Source: Kwoniella bestiolae CBS 10118 (taxonomy: Eukaryota; Basidiomycota; Tremellomycetes; Tremellales; Cryptococcaceae). From it: a DNA stretch of 64,000 nt. The stretch covers positions 5,226,001-5,290,000 of the forward strand of contig NC_089241.1 in NCBI RefSeq assembly GCF_000512585.2, written 5' to 3'. Of the stretch, positions 35,279 to 45,965 are shown one piece after another. The notes beneath the pieces are model-generated. The model did not search any database, was not told the origin of the DNA, and saw only the letters and a list, made by a program, of their open reading frames with translations. Each line of letters opens with the position of its first letter. Position 1 is the first letter of the stretch. The position numbers were made by a program, and so were the translations under genes.

Positions 35279-36682
35279 ATGGACTCAAAGGGCGGTTCAT
35301 CCGACCAATCTGATACAGAAGTCACTGATCCTACTCTCGAAAGTCGCCACAGACCCCGACCTCAACGGACCCGTGCAGGAACCAGCTCATCAGCCACTGA
35401 CGATCCTCCTCGATCGCCTGTCGTTGAGGACAGGCACTATTTAGACATTTACGATGAGTATACACACAGAGAGACTGGCCCTTCCCGACGACGCTTCAGA
35501 CCCTTCGAAGACTGGGCTCCTCAATTGGAAACATTGACGGATCACCACCGCTATGCTGATTTCAGCTGGGAACCATGGGGTCAGTATCCGAACCATCTAG
35601 CCCCAGGACTCCCTCAAGATTCCTACTCGACCCATGCTGGATATCACAGCGGTGTCACGACTCCGTTGCATAGCGCACAATTTTATCAAGGGTCATTCAA
35701 CGATCCTCTTTGGGGAAACGAGTTACGCCTTCATAAGACGGGTATGGGCAGTTCCCTCCGCCCTGATGTAGTCTATTCCGGGGGAATCACCACCACTCCA
35801 TCGAGTTCACCCGCTCATTCGCCCCGAGCATCGCCAAGGCCGCAGAGAGCCTACGAACCGACATTGCCCACGATGCCCCCGATCAGGAACATTGGTTGTC
35901 CCAGGCGACCTCCGGGGGTGTTCTCTGGATCCCCTAGACAAGAGGCACCAGAATCACATGCGGCAAGAGCTGAGACATATGCAGATCGCGATACTTTTGA
36001 AAGTGACTCGGACTATCCCTCCTTCACTGGTCACACTCCAAGACACAACAGAACACCGTCAATTCGCCTAGACAGGCCTCATGTATCACGTCATCGTCGA
36101 GAGGGCAATGTAAGGAGGAGTAAGACTACGTATGTAGTGCCCGGCGGTGACGAGTCACTTCCCATGAACGGATTTCAAATTAAGATACAACGTCGAGCAG
36201 AAGGCGATACAATCAATTGCCAATCTAACGAAGGACGCACGATCTCCGGATGGCAAATTAAAACAGATGCAAATGGGGATACAATTGTGTCGGCGACATT
36301 TAGGAAACGGCCAACGACTAGCCCTTCTGGATCTACGAGAGCCCCTTCGTCACCTGTAAGACAAGCCTCGAACAATGATTCTATCGTAAGTGGATCAATC
36401 ATCAATGCAACCTCTTCGTCATCGGACCACTCTGCAAGATCTTTCGGCAAATCACCATCTCCAGAGTCTCGGACGACTGGAGATATCTACCGAGGTGGTC
36501 AAACACGAAGACGACGAGTTCCGTCGAGGCAACCACGTGCTTCCTCGCCCCATGCTGAAGACTCTGAAAATCCAGATTGGGATCGATCAAGCTCCGTGGC
36601 TGCACAGAAGAGCTCGGACGAGTTGAGCTCAGATAATACTTCGTTTGCTGCAGATGAAGCAGCATTCAGGGGGACCAGGTAG
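35279..36682 (+). CDS. Intronless orphan protein, mostly disordered
   Basis: A single-exon frame of 467 residues from the ATG at 35279; the frame is open upstream to 35162, but a TATA-like stretch sits there. Composition is rich in Ser, Pro, Arg, Thr and Asp, with no membrane span or signal peptide. The N-terminal third has a Trp/Tyr-rich segment (FEDWAPQLETLTDHHRYADF, WEPWGQYPN). Near residues 290-340 a motif occurs twice: FQIKIQRRAEGDTI and, about 27 residues later, WQIKTDANGDTI. This suggests a small duplicated beta unit. The protein ends with SR-rich and acidic stretches. I do not recognise the family. The long open frame with conserved-looking motif pairs supports a real gene, but it could be lineage-specific. 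Confidence 0.7.
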   Translation: MDSKGGSSDQSDTEVTDPTLESRHRPRPQRTRAGTSSSATDDPPRSPVVEDRHYLDIYDEYTHRETGPSRRRFRPFEDWAPQLETLTDHHRYADFSWEPWGQYPNHLAPGLPQDSYSTHAGYHSGVTTPLHSAQFYQGSFNDPLWGNELRLHKTGMGSSLRPDVVYSGGITTTPSSSPAHSPRASPRPQRAYEPTLPTMPPIRNIGCPRRPPGVFSGSPRQEAPESHAARAETYADRDTFESDSDYPSFTGHTPRHNRTPSIRLDRPHVSRHRREGNVRRSKTTYVVPGGDESLPMNGFQIKIQRRAEGDTINCQSNEGRTISGWQIKTDANGDTIVSATFRKRPTTSPSGSTRAPSSPVRQASNNDSIVSGSIINATSSSSDHSARSFGKSPSPESRTTGDIYRGGQTRRRRVPSRQPRASSPHAEDSENPDWDRSSSVAAQKSSDELSSDNTSFAADEAAFRGTR

Positions 36683-36802
36683 CTCTGCGAAATAAGTCGA
36701 CCATCGTGGACGTCGTATCATGAGGATTTGACTGAACAACAAGAAGATGAGTTTTTTAAAACTGGTTCTAGTTTTGTCTATCGCAGAGACTTCGACATGA
36801 TT

Positions 36803-37682
36803 TCATATTCTTGCATGAATCTTCGTTCGCAATGAATGTTTCAAAACAAACAGCTCTTCCCTCCTCCTAACATGTTTGAGCTGGCACAAAAAAATCAAAC
36901 TACGGTACTCGGGATTCCCGACTGGTCCCCCACATTGGTGCTGACCGAGCGAGATCCAGCTTGAGCTGCGCAGAGCTGACGGGATGCGGCGCTTTCTAGA
37001 TTCTATGACCGTAGATGAAAGTTTTTGTTCATCCGTGACTCTAGGCACATCATGTGGATCCTTCATGTCCATAGCTTTGGTAGACTGCATTTCTGTGCTG
37101 AGTGCAGGCGAGATAGCGACCGCCCCTATCATACTCCCCAACCGCACTGATCCGATTGCCGCTTGAGAGAACTGCACGTTGCCCTTGTCAACCAATCAGC
37201 ACAACACCACCAGAGCGGAGTATGCTCTTCGACGGATCTAAGTTCAGATCTATATACGCCACGAAAGGTATAGACGCCTCCTGGTTTGTGGGGTAGCCTT
37301 TGCATACCGGTTGCATCGGCGAACATTTCCGAGAGATAGATCTGGTCAGTCCTCTGCACCACATCTGCCCATTGAGTAGTATTATAACATGAGGACTTGC
37401 GATAACCAGTGGTATTTCCGTGTACAACCGTCTACCGTCGGTAAGGTCTGGAGACGATCTCGTCATTCGAACATCTAACTGGTTGAGGGAGAGTAAACAA
37501 AAGATTTGCAAATATCTTGAACCGCCACATTGAATCTTGGAATAATAGGAATTACCGAAAACAGGTGAAAAGGCTGAAAACAGGCGTCGATCATTAAGAA
37601 TCAATTTTAAATCTCGAAAATCTGAAAGGCGGAAGATCTGCATTCGACCATTGAAAAGAACTTGTTCCTGAAAATCATCCAA
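36803..37682 (-). CDS. Doubtful orphan gene, splicing unresolved
   Basis: Two open stretches on the minus strand, about 37188-37682 (starting MDDFQEQVLFNGRMQ) and 36803-37195, overlap by a few bases in different frames. They could be joined by an intron with an acceptor near GTGCAG at about 37178. Segments such as GRRLYTEIPLVIASPHVIIL, PFVAYIDLNLDPSKSI and DVPRVTDEQKLSSTVIESRK have protein-like composition. No domain was recognised and I could not find one splice pattern clearly better than the others. It may be a real small gene, a decayed one or chance. Confidence 0.25.
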
Positions 37683-38799
37683 CAGAGTCAGGGGGAGGAG
37701 GGAGAGGGAGAAGCACTCAAGTTGTGTTCATCATGTCTGTTTATACATGGACGATGTAGGATGCAGGGGTTACGTCGAAAGAGGGAAAAAAGGTGTGTAA
37801 CCTTGTCAAACTTGTTCGACCGTTTCTCTCTTCTCCTGCGCTCCTCTCTCATCTATATCACAAGCCCCAATTAGATAATTAACGTCATTGGGATTACTTG
37901 TCCATAGGTTGACAAGTTCCGGTAAATTGGATTCTCGGTTCATGCACAAGGTTGGAAACATCCCTTAGCTCACCTCAGCCTTGAGCTTGGTGTAGCGGTT
38001 GAGATTTGATGATACTCTGGACCAATGCTGTAGTTGACACATGCCTGTCATCGTGCTCGTAACTCGTTGATCTCTCCATCCCGTTCCCCAAACACCTTAA
38101 CACCATCAGATATATCGTTGCCACCATCAAGTGAACACACAGCCAAGAACAAGCCAAGTCAGAGGTGACAAACCCCCAATCAACGTTAGATCTCGCTTTA
38201 CCCTATAGCGACGACCTTCACCTTCGCGCGTCCATACTTTCTTGCATCCTGCGACTTTCGATTGAGCATCACTTCTATTTTCACTATTGGTTTATTTGAT
38301 TATATCGGTGTACAAGCGGTGTCAACACAGAGTACACCATCTCAACAGGAAGCGTCAGCCATCATACTGCAATAGTCAACAATCCTCGACCATCAGATCA
38401 ACATAATTACAATCCATCATCACAATCTTCAACATCCTTTTACGGCGCAATCAATCATCAACCTTCGACCAGCGCTCACGTGAAACACCAAGAAAAGAGG
38501 CTTTAGCATACGGTAGAACCAAAGTACTTGGATGAATTGCGTTTTCATTCCAACGGACGTCAGTGAAGTCCTTTGACCAGCAAGGTGAAGAAGTGTTGGG
38601 AAACCAGTGGGGAAGTACGTGTATTCGCAACATCAGTCAATCTGTCTGTGCATCGGAAAGTGATCACCATCTACTCCGAGAACGCACCATATGAAAAGAA
38701 ATTCGAATCAACGGCTACAATTTTATACGTCTAAACAAATCTACCTCAAGACATCGACGCATATGGACTGTATATAGCCAGTCATAATACACACACAAA
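37683..38799. other. Intergenic, upstream of the RAX1-like gene
   Basis: About 1.1 kb with no convincing coding frame. Much of 38280-38460 is AT- and CA-rich (CATCATCAC-type runs), resembling a long 5' leader. Confidence 0.45.
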
Positions 38800-40997
38800 A
38801 TGAAAGAATCAAGGTCGACTGAGCGGGCCGCATCGGTCTCATCAGCATTCTCAATGTCCACTTCGCCTCTCTCGCGGTTCACATCTTCGACAACCCAGCC
38901 CGCTTTAGATGAACTGAAGTTATCCAACATCCTCAACGGCGAGACATGTCCTCCAATATCTTTCATTGACTTTGCGACCTTTATAGCCAACAAGGAATTC
39001 ACCACGGAGAACCTCCTGTTTATACTCTGGTACAGAAGCTATAAAGCAAGATTCGATAAGCTGGAATCAAAGGAAAAAGAAAGCATTCCGATACCTAGTA
39101 CGAGGCTGGGGGATAGATTCGATCCTTATGGATATTTAGATCGACCGGTGGATGAACCAAATTCCAATTCCAAGCCGAAGACGGAAGATCAAGAGACGCC
39201 AGTGGTATTTAGTGAACCATTCAGAAGTAGGAGCGCGTCATCTTCGAACAAACAGGTCCAAATTGCTGGCGCACAGCACAATTGTCCTCACTCGCCTGCG
39301 ACGTGTTTTTGTATAGAAAATCGAGCGCCCACCTGTCGAAGGACAAGCAGATTACTATCCATCACCCATTCCTTACTCGGCTCGAGACGTCCTTCCTCCG
39401 CATCTCACCCTCACGAGGTGAACACTCTACGACCCATTCTACATCAAAAGCCTTATCCACCTCTACCACCTGCCGGGACGGTCTTTGCAGAACCACCACA
39501 ACAACCGATGAGAGAAGAAGCGCAGAGGGCTTTCGCGACGTTTCTGAGGAAAGGAGGAAGTAGGGAGTTGAGTATAAGTGACGAGTTGAGGGAATATACA
39601 AAGCTATGTTTGGCCAAGAGTACAGCTCCGGAAGTGGTGAGTAAGCGTTCCCACTAAATGCAATCAATCTCTTCTGACCCTCGTTTTCATTGCACAGTTC
39701 TTGCCTCTGTATGAAGAGATATACCATACTGTGGAAACGCAGAGTCTGCCCCACTTTCTTCAACACGCAACGAGTAACATCAATCGCCCGAAACAAGTTT
39801 TTTGGTGAGTCTACCGATTTACCGTATCTCAAAAAGCCTTGACTCTAACCTTCTTGCAACTTCAGGTACATGGTCGGAGCAGCAGATGTCGGCATCGGAG
39901 CAGTGATATACCTACTTCTCACGTTACTGCTACCCGCCCACCCCTTCGGTCATCGAGCATGGCGGTTATTCTCCATCATCTTTGTATCTTTCGGTGCTAT
40001 GCAGGCGTACTCTGCCTACCGAGGGTTCTGCTCTCAAGTATGGGGGAGATCGCATCGACAAGTCAGACCTTGGGAAATGGATGATCTGGACGACGAGGAG
40101 ACTTTGGTGGAGGGCAACCCAGGGCGTAATGAGACGGAACTAAAGGAAGAATCGTACATGGCTGAACCGGTCCCATCTATCAATCGGAAGGAAATACATA
40201 TCAGTCTGCCTGACGAGGTTCGACCATTGGCAGATCTGGGTGGTGTGGCCAGTATACCGTCGGAAGAAGGCGAAGAAGGATTAGCCAAACAAGATCATTC
40301 ACCGGCATTGTCAAAATCGGATTCGATCACCGTTGCTTTGCCCGTGCTCGAAGCTACAGTGCACAAGGAAATGACGCAAGTCGAGAAACGACAATTAGAA
40401 ATCCGGCGATCGACCGTCAAAGTGCCCAATGCGTCCGAGGCATTCCCCATATCAGATGATCTCTCCGTAGGATTCATCCCTTCCACGGCATACAAGAGTA
40501 GTACTCTCGATTCCAACAGGCGGAGAAAGGAGATATCACCGTTTGCGAACGATGAGCCTACCTTGCCATCGTCCGCCTCTTCAGTCAGAGGATCAATAAC
40601 CAATAACTCAAATGGGATCCCATTAACACGGACGAAATCTCGCTTGCACTCAATAACGAGTCAACGCGCCAACAAGGAAATCTCCAACATCCTTTTAAAG
40701 TTGAGGCGATCAACAACGATTTCACCAGAGGATGAATATCTAGATCCGTTAGCTTCGACCACTTCGTCTTCTCTCGGTGCAAAATCGAAATCCAAGAAGT
40801 TATCGCGAAAAGAAAGACAACTGGAAAAGGAGAAGAAGAAACCCAAGATATTCGGTCCGGAGAAACTGGTCGAGGATCCTCGTATCAAGCGGGTTTACAG
40901 CGAGATCAAACGGGACATATTGATTGTTGGTAGTCTTGTGGCGGCTGTCTGGATTGTACTGTGTTTGGCTGTTCCTTGCGCTGGGTTGGCTTCCTGA
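38800..40997 (+). CDS. RAX1: RGS-domain membrane protein, Rax1-like
   Basis: Three exons, 38800-39636, 39698-39804 and 39866-40997, giving 691 residues. An RGS fold begins near LDELKLSNILNGETCPPISF and IDFATFIANKEFTTENLLFI. It is interrupted by about 170 disordered residues and resumes with SDELREYTKLCLAKSTAPEV, FLPLYEEIYHTVE and LPHFLQHATSNINRPKQVFW. Two membrane spans follow directly (ADVGIGAVIYLLLTLLLP, LFSIIFVSFGAMQAY). After a roughly 290-residue cytosolic linker, a final span ends the protein (ILIVGSLVAAVWIVLCLAV). This layout matches yeast Rax1, which with Rax2 marks bud sites. It is not a classic soluble RGS of pheromone signalling. Whether the split RGS domain acts on a G-alpha is unknown. 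Confidence 0.83.
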
Positions 40998-41368
40998 TTA
41001 TTGTCGCGTATGTTGTTGGGGGAATTGCGCCTTCATCGTACTTGTAATATATTATCAATCCGTTTCATCTTTTCCCCACCTCATAGACATCCATCTTTCA
41101 TCATCATCATTCATCATCGAGCTTGCAAGGGATTATGGAATCACGCATATACATGCTTAGGGTGTACGTACGGAAGGATTGGGATCTTGGATTGAGCCTC
41201 AAGCAATGTAAAATGTATGTTTAAAAGGACTACAGGCTGTCTATCAGACATCCCACCGTGCCTCCACGAGTCTCGTTCATCATATCACAGAGGTAGCAGA
41301 CTCGGATTGATCACATCGAAATATCGTATGTCACCCAGCAGAGAGACTGCTCATCTCAAATACACCGC
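40998..41368. other. Intergenic, convergent 3' ends
   Basis: A short stretch between two convergent genes, with a CATCATCATTCATCATC run near 41099. No gene is seen. Confidence 0.5.
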
Positions 41369-42205
41369 TCACTCGTCGTGCAGGCCCACATAACTTGAGT
41401 CCCTTCTCAACCAACCGCCACTGCCCAATCCCTGCACGACCATTGGTCCACTAACCTCCCTTCCGACTTTACTTTCCCCATCGACCTGCCCTTCATCCGC
41501 CTCTTCCTCGTGCAACGCCGAAAGGTCCTTTGCGCTGATTAGTTGTCTCCTGAATCTCTGTTGGTCTCCACTTCTGATCGGACTCGGGCTGATGGTCGCT
41601 CTCCTCAGAGGGGGTGAAATGGAATTGTGCTGTATCGGTGGAACACTGACGGAGTCGTTTTGGGAGACTGTCGAACAGGAGAATGATCTTCTGCGGTTGT
41701 GGTTGTGATTTGGTCTCGGTCTGGGACCGTACCAGCTTGCTACCACTTCGCTATTCCACCATTCATCTTCCAACCTTGCGACTTCTCGAATCAGCTCGTC
41801 CAACGAGGGCAGCGGTTCTGCGTGACCCTCTTCCAAGTCGTCATCACTGGTTCCATTCCCTCGAATATGATCGTCTCGATGCCTTGCGATACACGTTAAT
41901 AGCCTTTCGACCCTCGTCCTGAACACCTCTAGAGATGTCAGGTATAGGTTGGAAGAGTGATTCAAGTCTGAATACCCATGAATTATCGTTATGATGCACT
42001 TCAACAAACCTTGAAGCCGTTCAGTCGAATTATCAAGTTCGATCCGCTCAACCTCGTTTCTCAGAGGTGACGAGGGGGCAGTCGGATTAGCAGCTGAAGT
42101 AGAAAAGGCAGCTGTTGAAGCTGAGACAGGAGATCCGATCCTTGCTTGATCTCGAGAGTAATTCTTTGGCGATAGGGACGATGAAGATGGGGTGAGGGTG
42201 AACAT
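41369..42205 (-). CDS. Hypothetical protein, Ser/Arg-rich with central helical segment
   Basis: A single exon of 278 residues from the ATG at 42205. The frame is open 19 codons further up to 42262, but that part contains a possible acceptor (CCTCACCAG), so a 5' intron is likely. The N-terminus is Ser/Pro-rich. Residues of about 45-150 look helical and folded (RLQGLLKCIITIIHGYSDL, LTSLEVFRTRVERLLTCIAR, ELIREVARLEDEWWNSEVV). The C-terminus is basic and Ser-rich and ends SSYVGLHDE. No domain was recognised and no membrane span is clear. A donor-like GGTAAGTC at about 42495-42502 on this strand supports an upstream leader exon. Confidence 0.65.
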   Translation of the reverse strand: MFTLTPSSSSLSPKNYSRDQARIGSPVSASTAAFSTSAANPTAPSSPLRNEVERIELDNSTERLQGLLKCIITIIHGYSDLNHSSNLYLTSLEVFRTRVERLLTCIARHRDDHIRGNGTSDDDLEEGHAEPLPSLDELIREVARLEDEWWNSEVVASWYGPRPRPNHNHNRRRSFSCSTVSQNDSVSVPPIQHNSISPPLRRATISPSPIRSGDQQRFRRQLISAKDLSALHEEEADEGQVDGESKVGREVSGPMVVQGLGSGGWLRRDSSYVGLHDE

Positions 42206-43394
42206 TATGTTCGTTCTGGTGAGGATAGCACAACACGTCAGTAGGAGCTTCCATATGTACATACAATTAAGGCTAATCCCTCAGGGATCGGGCTGATACA
42301 GTATAGGAACAAAGAATGAACAGATCGCATCATGATTAGGCAAATCGAAGATTGAGAACAAAATTGAAGGGGCATAGCAGGAGGTCAATCAAAACGGGCT
42401 TCTTCAGGAGAAAAGAATGAAGAACCAGAACCAGATATTCGGGCGACACACTTCTCAAATCCGATGAAACAGGAGAACCTGATCACATAGATGAGAGACT
42501 TACCAAGCACAGGTACAAAGACGTGAGAAGATCTATCGAGTTGTGGTATAATACCTGAAATCACTATCCAATAAGCTCCTGAGCATTGACACGTATAGGA
42601 AGTGGGCGAGAGGGTTACTTGAATAACTCATATCTTTCTTCTTCCACAACGAGTGTGAGCCAGGTGAAAGCGACAGCCTATTTATACCATTTCTGCGACC
42701 CTCATGTCGGAGGTACAGTACTGTGCGGTCGGAAGCATGTCATCTCGCATCACTGTGCAAGCTCTTTTCAGCGTATCAACCTTTGTCGTAGTTACGGTCA
42801 TAAAGGATTATTACTAGAAAACCAAATGTAGGCGAAACATACGTTATAAGCCAAGACTTGTTCAGTATTCATGTCGAGATTTTTATTAGTGATCTAGCAA
42901 AGAGGCGATGTCGCAATCCATCTCATCAGATATGCTTATGCTCAATGTTGAGAAAGGAAGGTTGAAAGGATCGATCGACAACGTTTCTTATTCAACGCGT
43001 ACTCATATTTGGTTTTGTCCATGGTGAGATCAATTGGTATACTCCCACTTGGTTATTTGGTATTCCGTATTTACGTGGACGAGTGATCCTTTGTGCGGCT
43101 GCACACTGATGCAAGATTGGAAAATCCTCAGTGATTCCAGGTCGGATGATTCGCTGTAGAAGACCTGCTGTGATATACGAAGGCATCTTCAGGGATAGGG
43201 TGTAAGCGAGAATGACCCGTGATATGCGTTGATTATAACGAGATTGAGTAGCAGCAGCGGGTCGAAGTGTATTCAGTCATCGGCCAATCCCCCTCGTTCA
43301 GGTCTATCTCGAAGTTGGGCACCGTGTCAGTTTACCAATGTCATTATCCTGTATACGCATCCACCTTCGATCCATGCGATTGCTTTGGACTAAA
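42206..43394. other. Intergenic between two minus-strand genes
   Basis: About 1.2 kb. It holds the 3' end of MDE1 and the promoter and likely spliced leader of the orphan on its left. No other coding signal is seen. Confidence 0.45.
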
Positions 43395-44675
43395 TTAATT
43401 ATCCCCCACCAGAGGTAATTTGGCTAAAAGCATCTTCACGGCAATTTCGAACAGATAATCTAGACATTCGGATTGGGTTTTGGCTTGTTCCCAGGTATTA
43501 CCTGGATCGTCATACAGGTTGATCAGCCCTTGCCCATCCTCTCCATGTACCAAGGCTTGACTTACCCCAGACGTAAACACCATGTCTCCTCACTAAGATC
43601 GCAGGAGCATCGGGGTATTCTTCCATGGCCTGCACAAATGAATTATCATCGTCAGCATTTCAACAACATTCGCATCAGTGATTCCCCGACCGCTTCCACG
43701 ATGAACGGGTACAGTCAACTCACAGCAGCCATACTCTCGGTCAAATCCTCTTCAACAGCAGTATTATCGATAATTGGAATCTCCAGCGTATTGAAGAAAC
43801 TGAGTGTTTTGCCTACACCGCCAATCCGGACACCCTTGATCATCTCCTGGTGGGATATCTTGAAACTCTGGGCATCACGGGGGTGTAGGAGGGTCAACAT
43901 GACTAACAGGGCACGCATAATCAACACCGTCAGCCCTAGTGATCGGCCTTTTCTGGTATTTGTATGTGAGACGGTGGACTCACCAGCATGTTGAGAATGC
44001 GTGTGTATACATGCACCTGCTTGTCTCATGGTGAAGGCATTCCAGAACAGTGGGGTGCATTGTGACTCGCTCAAGCCCTGTTGACGACATCGAGATTGTA
44101 AGTGGGATATGCTTGATTACAACGAAATTGATCTGACGGCTCACCTTCTTACTTGGTATCCTCAGGAAATCTCGTTTGGAGCCAGGTTTAGGGACAGACG
44201 ATTGAGCAAAGGGCAGGACGAAGATGTGTTCAGGCTTGATTCGTTCCTTCTGAACACCAGAGGGAGCAAGATATACGTGTTCACTAGGGCCAGCCTACAT
44301 GTCAGCTTTATACTGGTATTGTTTTGTAGTGAGGACCCGCTCACCCTTGTCGGATCGAGATACCTGAGAGATGTTGTCAGATCTATCGTAAGCATGATGT
44401 CCTCAAAATATGAGGTCGGTCCACCCACCTCCTCCTGTACCAGTAACCCATCCGAGTTCTGTCATCCCCCTGTCAGCATTGTCCACCTCTGTTCAGACTG
44501 CCATTACATACTGTAGAAGTCTCGACACAACTCGGAAATCAAATTAGCGGGCTACATTCCCAACACCATCAGCGGACCGTTGCTTGTCGTGAAGATGTCG
44601 TTCCAACTCACATGCTCGGGATCATCGCTGATCACCAACGCTTCTGCCTCTTCGTGAGTAAGCTTGCTTGGCATC
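43395..44675 (-). CDS. MDE1: Methylthioribulose-1-phosphate dehydratase (MtnB/Mde1)
   Basis: Nine exons: 44613-44675, 44512-44551, 44429-44458, 44345-44363, 44145-44283, 43984-44077, 43724-43902, 43566-43629 and 43395-43501, giving 244 residues, the same as yeast Mde1. The start coordinate may be off by one. It belongs to the class II aldolase/adducin fold. Landmarks are HPANLISELCRDFYKLGWVT, GTGGGISIRQGEHVYLAPSG, the zinc-binding ACIHTHSQHAVML and VRRHGVYVWG with the third histidine. The enzyme dehydrates 5-methylthioribulose-1-phosphate in the methionine salvage pathway. Exon 4 is only 19 nt. The acceptor before EHVYLAPSG is CCCTAG, not the nearer upstream TAG, because only that keeps the family sequence. 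Only about 217 bp separate it from the divergent ARL3. Confidence 0.93.
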
Positions 44676-44892
44676 TTGCTGGTCTAATGGGCAGGTGAAG
44701 CAGTAAGTAGAGAAAGAAGAAAAAGTTGAAAGATGTTGAAAGTGGAGGGCAATGTTTTTGCACGTTTGATTTACGTTGAACGACGGATTGATGCGAGATG
44801 TTGCAATCTTATGTGGAATGACAAATATATAACTCCATGAGATCTCATTTTCTTATCTCTCAGATACATTAATATTGCTCAAATCATACCCC
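44676..44892. promoter_or_regulatory. Shared divergent promoter of MDE1 and ARL3
   Basis: About 217 bp between two outward start codons. It contains AT-rich sequence including ATATATAAC near 44825. Such a short space makes co-regulation or shared nucleosome-free DNA likely, but no factor site was recognised. Confidence 0.5.
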
Positions 44893-45965
44893 ATGTATCA
44901 TCTCCTGAGGGGTCTTCACGAATATTTGACCAGGAAAGATGAATATTCGGTAGTGATTATTGGTTTGGACAATGTGAGTGTCCAGTGATGCGCTATGACG
45001 CGTAGATGTTGATTCTTGAATTCACTTGTGCAGGCTGGTAAGACCGTGAGTGACATCGAATATCGTGACAGTGGAATATGCAAAGAAGAAAACTGAGGAG
45101 GACGTACAGACCATGCTGGAGAAGATAAAGACAATGTATAACCCTACGCCAGGAATGCCTCCCGAGAAGATTGGTCCAACAGTTGGTCAAAACAGTGAGC
45201 GGATCTGCCTGCTTTGTAGTCTCAACGATGAAGCATCAACGCTGATACTTAATTCCCTGCAATAGTTGGCAAGATCACCTTACCTTCAACCGAACTACGA
45301 TTCTACGATCTAGGTGGGCAGAGGGATATAAGGTCGATATGGCCAAAATATTATGACGAATGTCATGCCGTCGTGTTCGTAGTGGACGCATGCGATCAAG
45401 CTAGACTGACTGAGAACTGGGAGGTGTTCGGTATGTGAAGCATCCCCATACTATCTCTTTCTTGAGCTGACTTGTGGGTATCGGCGGTACATAGATGAAG
45501 TACTCAATTCCCCTCGATTGTTGAATCTCCCATTACTCCTCCTCGCCAACAAACAGGACAGTCCGACGTCACTCTCCGTCGCTGAGATCAGAGAATCTTT
45601 CGATGCTTGGCAAAGGGCGCGCTCAAACCGAGATACAGAAGAAGAGGGTAAATCGAAGGACAAGGGCAAAGGAAAGGCTAAAGAACCTACACACGCTGAA
45701 GAAGCAAGCGTAGGTGGGCCGAGTGCAAGTGCTACACCGCAGATGGAGACCAAGGAGTGGGATGATGGTGGTGCGAAAGACGAGAGAATGGCCAGTCTGG
45801 ATGTCATGGGTGTCTCTGCTTTGGAAGGGTGAGCAAATTGTCTCTCGCAGGACTTCATCCTCGTTCTTCGCAGAAGACATAATGCTGAACTGTCATCTCA
45901 GAACGGGTGTTAGAGACGCGGTCAACTGGTTGTATATACGTGTACAGAATGCTCGCAAGATGTGA
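44893..45965 (+). CDS. ARL3: Arf-like GTPase of the Arl3/ARFRP1 group
   Basis: Six exons: 44893-44973, 45034-45045, 45110-45194, 45266-45430, 45495-45828 and 45902-45965, giving 246 residues. G1 is GLDNAGKT, switch I IGPTVGQN, switch II YDLGGQRDIRSIW, G4 LANKQD and G5 SALEG. The N-terminus MYHLLRGL lacks a myristoylation glycine and resembles yeast Arl3 (Met-Phe-His-Leu start), which is N-acetylated by NatC and held on the Golgi by Sys1. The Met-Tyr start would be a NatC substrate too (inference). About 60 Lys/Glu/Ser-rich residues are inserted between G4 and G5, making it longer than yeast Arl3 (198). The 12-nt second exon encodes exactly AGKT of the P-loop. Confidence 0.92.

Noticed and set aside
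45050..45109. Possible extra coding sequence before the third ARL3 exon (VEYAKKKTEEDVQ)
   Set aside because: It follows a GTGAGT donor and precedes a TACAG acceptor. Removing it joins AGKT to TMLEKIK as in all Arf-like proteins.
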